A stretch of DNA of 64,000 nt from Lates calcarifer (lineage: Eukaryota; Chordata; Actinopteri; Centropomidae): assembly GCF_001640805.2 (NCBI RefSeq), contig NC_066833.1:19492031-19556030 (forward strand), read 5' to 3'. The notes beneath the pieces were generated by a model. The model saw nothing but the letters and a program-made list of their open reading frames with translations. It searched no databases and had not been told where the DNA came from. Positions 10,803 through 22,020 of the stretch are shown piece by piece. Each line of letters begins with the position of its first letter. The stretch's first letter is position 1. Both the position numbers and the translations under genes were made by a program.

Positions 10803-13800
10803 TCACTGAGCATGGTAGTGTGTGAACTGCCACTTTTGGAAGATATTTCTGGGAACACATGGGTTGAGGTGAAGAGTATCACCCAGAGCCCCCGCCTCCA
10901 GGCACATGTGGTGGGAAACAAACTCTGTAATGAGGTGTTCCGCCTTCAAAGAGACAAAACAGGAAACACAATTAATGAACAATGCTTCAGCCTCTAAACA
11001 CTCCTTGATCCTCCTATACTAATTTTCAACTGACAGCAATGTTTTGCTTCTACTGTATTTGAAGCAGGCCAATCCTTTCGTTTGAAATATGTCTTACAGT
11101 GACTAAGAATTTCTCCAATAAAAGAGCTGTGAAGAGAAAGAACAATAAAAAACAGTAGACAAAGCAAACTGGCACACCCTAAATCAACCTACCAGAGCTG
11201 AGTTGGAAGATTTGTGGAACCAGCGAAGTTCAGGCTTGGTGTTGTCACATGGTTGTAAACCAAAGCCACTGTCCTTGCTTTGGGGAGCAACACACAGGTC
11301 CTCTTGGCGAATGTGCCTCATCCAGGTGTAATTAAAGTGCTGACTCTGAAGACCCCAGAGAAAAAGGGGGGAGTGACAAGGATGTAATTATTGTTGAATG
11401 ATGGCTCAGTGGAGCTGTTTTGAATCCAAGAAGACCGCATTTAGAAACGCTCTGTCTCGTCTTGGACTCCACCCTTGTTTATCGTGGCTTGGGTCCTGTC
11501 TTGGACTCTGACTGCACTTGTCCTGGTTTAAGTCTATTCCTGGATATTTCTGTTTTATACCTCCCATAATTACCACAGTCACAAGGTCAAAATTGCATAA
11601 TATGTGCATACTTTCCTCAGAAACTCTAAGAAAAATCTAAACCTTGCTAACATTTTGGATAATAAGAAATACTTAATAAGTATTGTGTATTTCCTGTTAA
11701 GTAATAAATAGTAATATATAATAGACACTTACCTGCTTACTGAGATCACATATCTCGAAGGACAGAGAGCCGCTCTGCAGAGCGAGGCATTTTCTTAAGC
11801 CACGATTGAAGACCTTGATTGATAAAAAATTTGCAGAAGTTAAACAACAGTGCTGAAAACATTTGTTTAATGGATGCTGTTTTTATAACTTCAATGAATC
11901 CTGACTGGATGCTGTCAAGGCTTTAACAGACAGCAGTTCTTTGTTCCTAAAGAACACAATCACAGTCTCTGTTTGGTTCAGTTTTGTTAAGGGGTTCCCA
12001 GCAGGATAACAACAGGATTCAGGAAAAGGATGACAGGCTTTCATTTTTAACTTATCACTTAGGGAAATTTAAACAAAGCATGAAGTAAAGATGCAGAGTA
12101 TTGTGATTGCAAGAGACAAAAACATACAAGAAATACAAGCTGTTGTAGCTGTTCACATACCAAGCCTTCAGCTTTGGCTAAAGGAGCATCCATGTCTGGA
12201 TACACGTTCTCCAGGTACCACTTGAAGCTCTTGCATTTGAGCCTCTTCCTCAGCTCAATCTGCTCGGTGAGGTTGCCGATGTCAATGGCCTTTCTATCCA
12301 GCAGGTGGTGGTAGCCGTGGCCGTAGAAGAGGTCCTTGTACTCGTCCAGCCAGACCTCGGCCACCCTCACCAGGTTACGCTCGACCGTCTTCTGTCGGTC
12401 TTTGGGGAATTTGTACGGGTTCTGTCCTCGGAAAATGTGTCCCACTCGAGAGCAGGGGATAATCTCGATTTCCCCTCCACACATCCAGATCTGTTCAGAT
12501 GGAAACATGTGAAATAAGGAGTCATGTGAGAGAGGTTCTATTGACAATATTCCTGTATGAATTAGTTGAGTGATATACCTTAAACGAAATCTCCATGTTC
12601 TCCCCGCCCCATACATCCAGGCCAGGGTCATAGGCACCAAGCTCATAGAAGTATTTTTTGTCTATGGAGAAAAGGCCTCCAGCCATGACTGGACACCTTT
12701 AAGATAAAATAAAGAAATTAAAATAAAAACACTGGTTTTAGTCAGAAACAGAAATTTTGATAAAATTATGTCAATGAGCAGTGGAACAGCATGGAAAAAC
12801 CAGAGGTACCTGATGGGATCTGCAACGGTCATGTTATGCTTCTTAATGTACTCCTCTGGTAATGCACTCCAGCCAAACACCAAAGGCCATTTGAAAACAC
12901 CTCTTTGGAAGTTGTCAACCAGCATATAACTGAAGAAAAAGAGCCAGAACTGAAGCTGCAACGTCAAAATGAATTTTTTGTACTATTCAACATTCAACGT
13001 TACTCTAGAATTCCACGTATGCCTTGTCTGTTATTCATATATGGTTTCATTCAGTCACCTCATGTCCTTATCACTGATGACTTCAATAACTGGACAGGGA
13101 ACCTTCTTGCGATCCAGATAGACTCTCTCTAAGAGTGGCTCCAGCCAGCCAACGTTACACTCAATGTGGGAGTCAAGGAAGGTAAGAACCTCACCTACAT
13201 GAGAGGAAAGCAAACATCCTGCTGCAGTTAAGCAAATAGCAGCATCTACAATTTAACAATGCAACCATGTAATACGTATCAAAGAGTGCTTTGAAAGGCT
13301 GTCGTTTGTTGATGTATGTAAATAATATGCATATCAGCACATAGTAAACATGATTAGAGTGCAGGTACAAGTCTGGAGGGGTTTCAACTGAATGTGTGGT
13401 GCAACTAAATGTGCTAATTTTCAATGCTACTGCTCTTGTGTTTCAGTATTGTATTTGTTTTAAATCTACTTATTACATATGAACTTTCACAACCGTTGTT
13501 ATTTTGTACACACAAGTAATAAAATTACCACACTGGCGCAAATGTAGTGGTCTACTTCGAGTTTCAGAAACACAGATAACTATGCACGAGGTAAAAACCA
13601 CAATCAATGTTATTCACTCAACCAGAAGGTGAAGATTACTCTGTTAATGTTTGCAATTTTACTGCGTGAGAAAGCATGTTCTAATTTTACAGCAAATCAA
13701 TACATTACTTCAAGCCCATATATTGTTTTATTTCCTTGCAAAAGGTAAAGGTAAATACCTAGACTTGAAACATGTTTACATACTTCTCCTTATCTGATGA

Positions 13801-16460
13801 GCTCATTTGCAAGCACATGACCTGGAAAGACTTTGTGTAATTGTACAGTGCTTCTATCGAAGTCATGTGGATTAGCATGATACAACAGTCCCTACAGTTA
13901 CAAACCTGTGAAGCAAGGCAGTCCACATTCATATGAGTACATCACTAACAAAGGCTGCAGTAATATAGTATCAGAATTTACATTAACCTATCCCAACTGT
14001 TCTGGTTTACAGTTACAAAGTCTGAGTATATGATTCTGTTACAGTCTTCATCTTTCTTCATCCCTCATTCAATCCTCAATCACGTCTGTACATATGTATG
14101 AACCACAGATTGAAGACATTTATTGCAAAAATTGTTAATCGTAGCAGTGCTTACCTTTGGCAACAGCAGCTCCGGCCAGCCTGGCCCTGATCAGACCCTG
14201 CCGCTCCTTCAGACGAATGATTTTCACTTTGGGAAACTGGGACATATACTTATCCAGTGGCTCCTTCAAATAGTCTGCCAGAGTACAAGTGAGTGGTAAA
14301 ACCACAAGTTATAACATGTAATTTTCTACAGCACTTAAAAATATTAATAATCATTAGAACCACTGAGGTAAAACTTAAACAAGGACTCAAATAATGGGTA
14401 GATCCCAGATAATACTGTATGTTTGTTATGTAGAACTAAAACAAGTAGTAGATTGACTGATCAAATATTAATTAATCAACAATAATTTGATAATTGTAAA
14501 GTGCCAAACATTTAAGTTAACTAAATAAAAATGCCAAACATTCTCTTTTTTGTTTTGCCAGTTTTCTCTGTTTTATACAGTTGTAAAGTGAATATTTTGG
14601 AATACTGGAACCTGCGATGAAACTGTTTCATTATTTAATCTGACAATTCCACATAAAAGTATGTGTAGTACAGAAAAGGGATTTAACACACAATAATTAC
14701 AGCCTAAAATGAGAAAAATATTTAATTAATCATTATTAATTTCTAACTTAACCAAACAACTGCAGCCAGAAAATGTGTGAACAATTTTCAATACTGTCAA
14801 ATTCAATGCTGAGTTCTTTTTTATTTGGTGTATTATCATTACCAGTGTATTCTTGCAGTGCCTACCACTTATTGCCAGTAAATGTGGTTTTTTTGGGATA
14901 GTGTATACTGCAGACCAGCCAAAAGAAGAACTTGCCTCTAAAAACAAAAGCCTAGAACTCTCTTTGTTTTCTGGTGTTAGAAATATACGCCCACCTGTGG
15001 CGGCCCAAATAAGTAACATGCTTTACCTGTGAAGTATTCAGGACACTATTACCTTTGGTGCTGAAGTCATCCACCAGAATAATCTCTTTGAGGAGGTGTG
15101 GTGGAGATCTGTTGAGCACACTGTGCACAGAGCGGAGGAGCGTGGACCACACTTCATCCACGAAACAGAATATCACACTGGTGGAGGGCAAATCATCGTG
15201 GACCAAATTCTGAGCGCACCTGGAATAAAACACGGCAAAAAGGACAATTCAGTTTTGCAGTCAAAACTGTTGAAGAGATAAAATGCAGAGGAAAAAAAAC
15301 AGACTCACATCTCAGGCCTGGTGTCTGGAATGGCACGGTCCACTGGGATCTTGTCGCTCAGGTAGACATTAAAATGCCCTTCGTCCCATCTCTTCCTCAC
15401 CTCTGCATCCTCGTTACTGGCAAAAAGTGCTGCCTGACCGAACTGGCCCACTGCATTGGCATCTCTGGGATTGAGAGTCACATCCAGAGAAAGCACTTTG
15501 TGGACACCTGGTTTTCTGGCAGGGACAGAGTTATCCTTTGAGTCCTCTCCCGTTTGGAGCTTGATTATAGGTTTCGGGCTTCTTCGTTGCATTTAGATCA
15601 CTCTTGTCAATCGTCTCAACTTGTTTTTTCTTATCATTAATGTTTACGTCCTTGTCTTTTACCTCCTTGTTGAGAGGTTTTGATGTTGTTTTAACAGGGT
15701 GTGCCTCCTCAGCCTGAAGATGGTCCACTTTTTTTCCAGTCTTGTTAAGTTCATCTTTAACGTTTTCATCCATCTTTGAATTAGTTTTATCCAGAGCACT
15801 TTGAACAACATCTCCACTTTTAATGGGTTCTTTCTTTGAGGTTGGTAAAGGAGCATGTTTGTTTTTCTGTGCACCTGGCAACACCTGGGTTATGTCAGAC
15901 ACGACTGCAGGTAATTTATCTTTATTAGAGGCTTCGATCACTCTATTTTTCTCCAATTTCGCCCCATGGAGATCTGAGTTTACTGCTTTTTCCTTTGCAG
16001 GAACACCATGCTTTGATGTGACATTCTGCAGGGCAGCTCCCTCTTGATGTTTAGGAACTGCAGATTTATAGTGGTCCGCCTTGGGAAGATTATCTCCCGG
16101 TTTCTCAAAAGAGTTCCCCTTTTTGTCCCTCAGCATTTGGTCTTGTCTCCTGCCTCCCTGTCTGTACACTTGGGCTAGGTTGATGTCTGAACTAAGTGGT
16201 CCTTTGACCGCGTGCGTAACAGCCATGTCCACCCTCTGCACCGGGTGTTTAAACCCCCCTTTCACCAGCTCTGTCACCCTGGGCTTCTGTTTGAGGAGCT
16301 CCCTTTCTCTTATCACCCGCTCCTTCAGCAGCTGACTGTTGACATCGTTTAATGACATGCGAAGTGCAGCCATGTCAAACAGCAACCAAATGACTGAAGC
16401 AATGAACACAAACGCGAGTACCCTCCCACTCCCCCTTAAGTATCGTCTAACCTTCATCAT
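10803..16460 (-). CDS. galnt5: Polypeptide N-acetylgalactosaminyltransferase 5, 10 coding exons
   Basis: Starts mucin-type O-glycosylation by moving GalNAc from UDP-GalNAc to Ser/Thr in the Golgi. Exons in transcript order: 16460-15309, 15219-15053, 14274-14155, 13194-13059, 12929-12810, 12696-12579, 12490-12161, 11813-11733, 11345-11193, 10943-10803. All nine junctions have GT/AG sites and agree in phase; about 838 residues (human GALNT5 940). Exon 1 encodes a short basic tail, a signal-anchor (about residues 14-33, [20 protein letters not shown]) and a long Lys/Asp-rich stem. The catalytic domain runs from about residue 350 to 670, with the metal-binding DSH near 487-489 and the Gal/GalNAc-T motif VWGGEN near 593-598. 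Exons 8-10 encode the ricin B lectin, with repeats at KCLAL, DLCVAP and MCLEA, ending FQKWQF. One oddity: exon 1 changes frame by one base between 15595 and 15531, splitting stem from catalytic domain. Everything downstream is intact, so an assembly error or polymorphism is likelier than decay. MM at the start allows initiation at 16460 or 16457. Confidence 0.95.
11814..12160 (-). other. galnt5: galnt5 intron 7
   Basis: It separates the catalytic exon 7 (donor GTATGT) from the first lectin exon. The reading frame runs on into the intron for 34 codons past the donor before a stop, so intron retention would give a lectin-less protein. No repeat was recognised. Confidence 0.8.
13195..14154 (-). 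other. galnt5: galnt5 intron 3
   Basis: The largest galnt5 intron at 960 bases. It is AT-rich and holds no exon or repeat that I recognise. Confidence 0.8.
14447..14770 (-). repeat. Diverged teleost interspersed repeat (TAATCGATTAAT-type), in galnt5 intron 2
   Basis: It contains AATTAATCAACAATAATTTG, AAAAATGCCAAACATTC and GTAAAGTGAATATTTTGGA, then a TTTAATTAATCATTATTAAT end. These blocks occur in the order I know from an abundant fish repeat whose ends are rich in ATTAATCGATTAAT. It is strongly decayed. Boundaries are approximate. Confidence 0.6.
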
Positions 16461-17020
16461 TCTTCAAATTGTTAAGAAGAACACAAATCCACGGTAAAAT
16501 AAAGAAAATGTCACAGCATTATTCGGCGTGAGCCACTTCTAGTTTCAAGGCAAAGTTTCCTTGTCTTTGGAGAAGTTAGCTGCCTGCGTGGCATGCTAGA
16601 AATATTACACGGAGCAGCAGCGGTTGTCGGTGTTGTCAGAAATACAGCAGGGTTTGACACCCGTGGCCCAGCACAAAGCTACAATGTAATGTTACTTTTC
16701 CATACCGTATCGCTCTGGTCAAGTCCAACCGCCTGGAGACATTCTGTCTGTTTCGGAAAAGTCACCAACTTTTCCCCGACGAAAAGAAACGTGCTCGTAG
16801 TTTTAAGCAAAGGTATTCTTCGCTAGTTCTCCACGCCACAACTTTGACTGACTCACAGTTTTGTATGAGGACGTAGCAACCGACTTCCACTCTGTCAGTA
16901 AAACCTGATTGGATAGATTGACAAGAAAGTTTCGGCCTGTACGGAGCTAACAGCAAGTTAGCTACAGGAGAACAGGAAGCGGTGTGTCTTGCCTTCAAAA
17001 TAAAGTATTCAAAGTGCAGC
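16461..17020 (-). promoter_or_regulatory. galnt5: Probable galnt5 promoter/5' UTR
   Basis: This segment directly precedes the galnt5 start codon and is richer in CpG than the desert beyond it. ATTGG at 16908-16912 is a CCAAT box on the minus strand. A GAGGACGTAGCAACCG stretch at about 16867-16882 resembles a CRE/X-box cluster. No TATA box was found at a convincing position, so the transcription start is not fixed. Confidence 0.4.
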
Positions 17021-17027
17021 TATTGTT

Positions 17028-17046
17028 AAAAAAAAAAAAAAAAAAA
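17028..17046. repeat. A19 homopolymer
   Basis: Nineteen consecutive A between the galnt5 promoter and the gene desert. Confidence 0.95.
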
Positions 17047-18940
17047 TCGATTTACGTTCACAGGTAGACAAGAAGTGTAATATATTCTAAAATGACTTAG
17101 ATAATTATTTTACCACATAAGGTAAGTAAGGACATGGAAGTGGTAACTTCTTGCAATAGTCTCAACACAAGGTCCATTCAGTTTATATTCTAGAGCTTTG
17201 TGTTGTTTTTTTTCTTTGTCTCTATAGTCGTTTTGTGTCTCTTTGTTGCCTTTGCAGTCATTTTCTGTCACTTTTTGTCATTTTGAATCTGTGGTCTTTT
17301 GTGTCTCAGTGACTGTTTTGCACCTCTTTTTGGTAGTTTGGCTCTTGTTTTGGTAATTTGTCTCACTTCGTAGCCATTCTGTCTCTCTTTGTGCCTTCTG
17401 GTTGTTTGCCTCTCCTTGGGATTGTTTTGCATTTCTTTGTGGTCATTTTGTGTATTTAAATTAAGCTCTCTGTAGAAGTGATTTATCCCACAGACTAGAC
17501 TTGCTAAATTTTAGACTCAATTTTTTTCAAAAAGTGTCTTTCCTAAGTTTTGTGTATGGTATTCCATATCTTGGAGTATTCAGCCACTGTCAATTTCCAC
17601 AAAGGTGGAAAATTATTACCAGTTATAATCTATTCTGCAGTCAAATGGGTAAATCCCTTCAGCTGATATTTATTATGATCAGAAGCTCTAGAACAGCTAC
17701 AAAATGGACCAAGTGGTAAGACAAGGTCTGGTTTAAGTCACAATCCAGTCACAGATCCAAGTAGCTTTTCTAAATCTTTCCACAATTAGCTGAATACCTT
17801 CTCAAGGGACCATGTGAAATTATTTTGTCATCTGCAGTTTCCAAAGTCAAGAATGAACTCTGAACCTCAGCTTTTAAGCCAGAATGAGTCACTGTGCTCA
17901 GAAACAACATGTTTTTTGTTGTGAATATGAGTTTAGTTTTCCACAAAATGGCTCAATACAGCCCTGAAATATTCTGGTGTACAGATGTTCAGTGTTGATA
18001 TGTTTAGGATTAATAACTTTGTCTCAAAATCCTGGAAAAGAAGGAAAGCTTGGTTGATCAATAAGTACTTCTTCTGATTTCTCCTATAGCTAGTAATCAG
18101 TGTCCTTCTACATCCCACCATTGAGTCAACATAAAGCTAGGTAGGCTAGGCCTGCATCCTACTCCTAATAAAGGAGCGTGTCAGTAATCTCCAAAATCAC
18201 TCCACTGATCCAGTAAGCTTTCCCATACTTTTTAAGTTGTTGTTTTCACTCATGGAATAGGTAATTTTGTTCTAAAGGATAAAAATGCAGACCACTCCTT
18301 TAACCATTTACCAATACTTAGCCCATTTACATTTTTCCATGATCATCCTTTTTGCCTTTAACAATCATAGATCTATAAAAAATTGCTCTTTCTTCCTTAT
18401 ATTATGTTCTTTTGGATAACAACCTCATGAGAAAAGCTTGAACTCCATAGGTAAAGGTAAAGATCCCTTTTAGTATATATTTTACTTCTCCCCAGACATT
18501 TTTTTAACTTACTTTTTTCTTATCACATTTCCAAACACAATAGAAAAATGTTCCCTTGGATTATCCAGATTTAAAACACAGTTCTGAGATGTTACTATTA
18601 AATATAGCCTTTCTGGAGTATATGTGCATCAACCAAGTATATTGAAAAAGCCTCAGATGGGTAGGTGTGTTTGTGAGCTTGACAAGCCCAACTATTAATT
18701 CAACTTTATAGCCCCATGATCTGAGGTCAACCTGGATTCTAGCTGGTGCCCAGAAACATGTAGAATTTGACCACCCACGTCTCCATGGCAACTGAATCAA
18801 TTTGCTGATCAGTACTGTGTGTTGTGGTCGAAAGCTCTAGCAAAAGCAAACTGAGTGAAATATGATTTGATATTGTTTTGCCCCTGTTTAGAAGTGTCAA
18901 GCTCAGTCATTGCAACAAATTCTCTTTAATGCGCTTTAAA
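17047..18940. other. Start of gene desert
   Basis: No coding exon supported. It contains the degenerate tandem repeat at 17205-17460. The rest is AT-rich unique sequence with no motif I can name. Confidence 0.5.
17205..17460 (+). repeat. Degenerate tandem repeat, unit about 20 bp
   Basis: Repeated degenerate units of the form TTTTGTGTCTCTTTGTGGTC, about twelve in a row with substitutions and small indels (for example TTTTGTGTCTCTTTGTTGCC, TTTTGCACCTCTTTTTGGTA and TTTTGCATTTCTTTGTGGTC). It is strongly T-rich on this strand with G spaced regularly. Similar arrays are frequent in fish genomes. Confidence 0.8.
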
Positions 18941-18949
18941 CTTTACTTT

Positions 18950-19080
18950 GTAGGTCATAACCGGAAGCAATTTCTTAATACAGAAGTTTTACAGCTTCAC
19001 GTTTACTTTGGCTAAAAAGTATAGCCACCGGTCAGTATCAACGTCAAAAGGCGAGCTACCTGGTAAGCCGTACATGCAGT
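18950..19080 (+). promoter_or_regulatory. Possible isolated promoter/first exon of a non-coding transcript
   Basis: An ETS-type site (ACCGGAAGC, about 18960-18968) in otherwise AT-rich DNA is followed 95 bases later by a good splice donor (ACCTG/GTAAGC, GT at 19063-19064). CpG is locally more frequent (CCGG, ACG, GGCG). There is no ATG-initiated frame of note. This pattern suggests a start site for a spliced non-coding RNA, but no partner acceptor was assigned. Confidence 0.2.
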
Positions 19081-19661
19081 TTGACAGTGACAGATAGGGG
19101 TTGAACCTGAAATGTTTTAGCGCATTGTTTTGTGTCGCCTACTTATTGTGTAGAAAAGTTTCCATGCTGCCCTGACATCACAATATCCAAATGACGTTTT
19201 ATGTCCATTCCTTTGTCGTAAGGTAACACCTGCAACCGACAGCGCACACACCTTAAAATGTTGTATAACTTGATTAACCACTGTAATTAATTGAAGCTGT
19301 GCGTGTCTGTCGTCAGACGTATTATACTCGATGCAGGTCGAAAGAATGTTAATGGACCCAGAGTTGGCACAATGAAAGTAGAACTGTAGATGAAGTTTAC
19401 ATTACAAGTTAGGAGCCCACAGTCATGTCTGTCTTCTTCTTAACTTATTACATATTGGACCAAAGAAATTAACACAAAGTATTCAATTTATTTCCCTATT
19501 GTGTAATTTAATCATAAAAAGTAGGGTGAATTTAAGTAATTGAAGAGTTACCTATGAGAAAATATCAGATATTGGTTTTACAACAGCTCTGAATGGGGGA
19601 ATGTGGCCTATTTTACTGCTATTTTATTAAATGCCACTATTTTAAAGAGGGGTCCAACTAA

Positions 19662-19960
19662 CAATAGGCTTATTCTTTATTGTTTGATCTGCAGATCATT
19701 TTCTTGTTGAGTTGATTAATAGAGAAAAATTATCCATCACAGTTTCCCAGTCCAATCCCAGCATTTAGACACAATTTAGTTTCATCATCAGGTTGATAGT
19801 GATGGCAGGTTTCAGTCAAATTTACAGAATTTTGATTATGGACTGTTCCTTTAATGTTCAATCATTATCAATCATAACAGAAAAAACTCCCAGCAAATCT
19901 TCATATTTTGTGGTTTGGTTATGTTGAAACTGACAGTGCCTTGAAAAATGATGGTCATGA
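19662..19960 (+). repeat. Diverged teleost repeat (TAATCGATTAAT-type)
   Basis: It carries GATCATTTTCTTGTTGAG, GTTGATTAAT, ATCCATCACAGTTTCCCAG and later CCCAGCAAATCTTCATATTTT, in the order of the fish repeat also seen at 14447, 20657 and 29505. It has internal rearrangement, and the ends are uncertain. Confidence 0.55.
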
Positions 19961-20095
19961 TAACCAAAAAGCACTAGCTATGCAACCGTTAACGTAAGTT
20001 GCGGTTTTAGTAAACATCTTTGATAGCGAAATATGCACAGTACTGTGAATAGAGACATAATAGATTCACCAATGACATTTAGCGAGATCACCAAT

Positions 20096-20119
20096 ACACA
20101 CACACACACACACACACAC
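20096..20119. repeat. (CA)12 microsatellite
   Basis: Uninterrupted CA dinucleotides. Confidence 0.95.
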
Positions 20120-20656
20120 TCATGGGTACGGGCACAGGCACAATCACATTTGTAAAACCTGTGTTACTGCAGCCATTAGGCAGTGATTAGTGAAGGCAAC
20201 GGCAGGTTTTCCTCTTCATCAGTGGGCCTCTCCTGGGAGTCCCATTGGCTCCATCCAGCCTATTAACAGTCCCCAACATGAGGAGGGAGGGGAGTGGTAC
20301 CTCCCATGGTGGCTGCCCTTAGCCACACTACACAAGCTTTCATTAGTGTGTTAGCTAAATGATTGGCCTCAGGATAGCCCCGAGCCCTGCAATGCATGTG
20401 TTAGCTTATATGTTTCTTCCACTGGGCAGTTTTATTAATTTATTCACCCATCTTGGTGTTCACACTCAGCGATGCTATCATTTGGTAAATTTGAGTGTAT
20501 TTTCTCTAAACTGCTCGGGCACTGGGTTACCACAAACACAACACAGGTGATACAGCAGTGAAAGCCAACATCTAGTGTATAAATGTTCATTCACAGTGCA
20601 TTACCTGAGGTGAAACAATGTATAAACACACTCTTGCATATACACAGTAGAACTGA
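20120..20656. other. Unique non-coding sequence
   Basis: No gene seen. The segment is moderately GC-rich (CTCCCATTGGCTCC-like stretches near 20240) without an open frame of interest. Confidence 0.4.
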
Positions 20657-20930
20657 CGTGATTAGTCAGCAACAATTTCCATAATTGATCAATCATTTAA
20701 AATTATTTTCCCATTTTTTTGCTTCTGAAATATGAAGATTTGCACTTTATATCCTTAGAAATTGGATATTTTTTAGTCTTGATTTGTTGATAAGACAAAA
20801 CAGACTTTTTGAAGATGTCATCTTCAAAAACATTCTGCACACATTCTGTGACATTTTGTTGACCAAACGATTCATTAAGAAAATAATCAGCAGATTAATC
20901 AATAATGAAAATAACTGTAAGTTGCAGCCC
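20657..20930 (-). repeat. Teleost repeat (TAATCGATTAAT-type), best-preserved copy
   Basis: It runs from AGTCAGCAACAATTTCC and ATTGATCAATCATTT through AAGATTTGCAC and TGTTGATAAGACAAAACAGA to GAAAATAATCAGCAGATTAA and the terminal AAGTTGCAGCCCC. The end phrase GTTGCAGCCCC and the blocks AATCAGCAGATTAATC and GACATTTTGTTGACCAAACG are hallmarks of this abundant fish family. Orientation is the same as the copy in galnt5 intron 2. Confidence 0.7.
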
Positions 20931-21539
20931 CAGTACACAGTACAGTCGATGATTACATATCTGTAAATTCAATGTGTTTAGCAGCTTACAGTGTCTTGAG
21001 CTGATATATTGTCAACCATCTAAATCCTGTCTCTGTGGGACCGTGTGGTCCTCCAGAGGTTCTCTTTATAGGAACACACCACCTGCAAAAAACACTTGAC
21101 AATAATCATAATAACAGTTCTCCTCTGGTAATGCTCATAAACCGTGCAATATTGAACTATGGGGTGTTCTTTCTTTCTAGAGACACAAATACCTCTGTAA
21201 AATCCTTTGAGCCAATCAGTCTTACTATCTTTAATTGTGCCTGTTGACCTCAATACAATAGAGAGGGATGGGATAAGTGTAAGAAGATTGAATAGGTATC
21301 TAAAATGCCCTCCTCTATCAGAAACACTTTTGTAATGTACATGGACATGCATGTACAAGCCTTGAGTTTTGAGAGTGGTGGGAGTCTCACTGACAAGAAA
21401 GTTCAACACTTAATCCAACAAGCATGAAAAAATAACAGCCTTGACATCTGTAACATATACCGTCATGGTGTATCTCATCAAAAGGATTACACGAAATTAA
21501 GGCAAATGAAAATCTTGCATTGACACTGGCATGTGTAAA

Positions 21540-22020
21540 ATGAGTTAAATGCACTTGTATGATATCTTTAGAACATGTTAATTAGACGCTGGAATTAAAA
21601 TTACAACAGTTGGTCTGTGTAATTTACATAGAGGTCATGTTGTGCTAATATGGCACTCGTTGAAATAGACAGCCAGCAACAATATGGTTAAGTCTGACCC
21701 ACTGACATTTTCAGCTCCAAATTATGCACATTGTGTGAATTAAATTAATTAGAGAATTCATTAAGAAATATGGCTTGCGGAAACGAGTATAATATTTAGT
21801 TATGTGATGTAATTTTCTTTCATTGTTAAAGCTAATTTGTTTCATAACAGTTCCTGCGGTAGTTTTCCCCCTGTACTAACTATGATGTATGTAATTTGTT
21901 AGCTATTTAATTAATTATGATTAGAATTAGTGAATGTACAGTTTGTTTTGACAGATGGTTCCCATCAGTGAGACCTTTGCGCAATTAACTTATAATCAAT
22001 TACATCCCATATTTTTTCCG
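21540..22020. promoter_or_regulatory. Candidate conserved non-coding element, TAAT-rich
   Basis: A stretch of unique sequence dense in homeodomain-type cores: GTTAATTAGACG, AAATTAATTAGAG, TTTAATTAATTATGATTAG. It also has a MEIS/TGIF-like TGACAGATGG near 21950 and GCGCAATTAACTTATAATC. There are no repeats and no coding potential. Assignment rests on motif density only. Confidence 0.3.

Noticed and set aside
11440..11540. Repeated GTCTTGGACTC-like words in galnt5 intron 8
   Set aside because: Only two or three weak repeats; not enough to call a tandem array.
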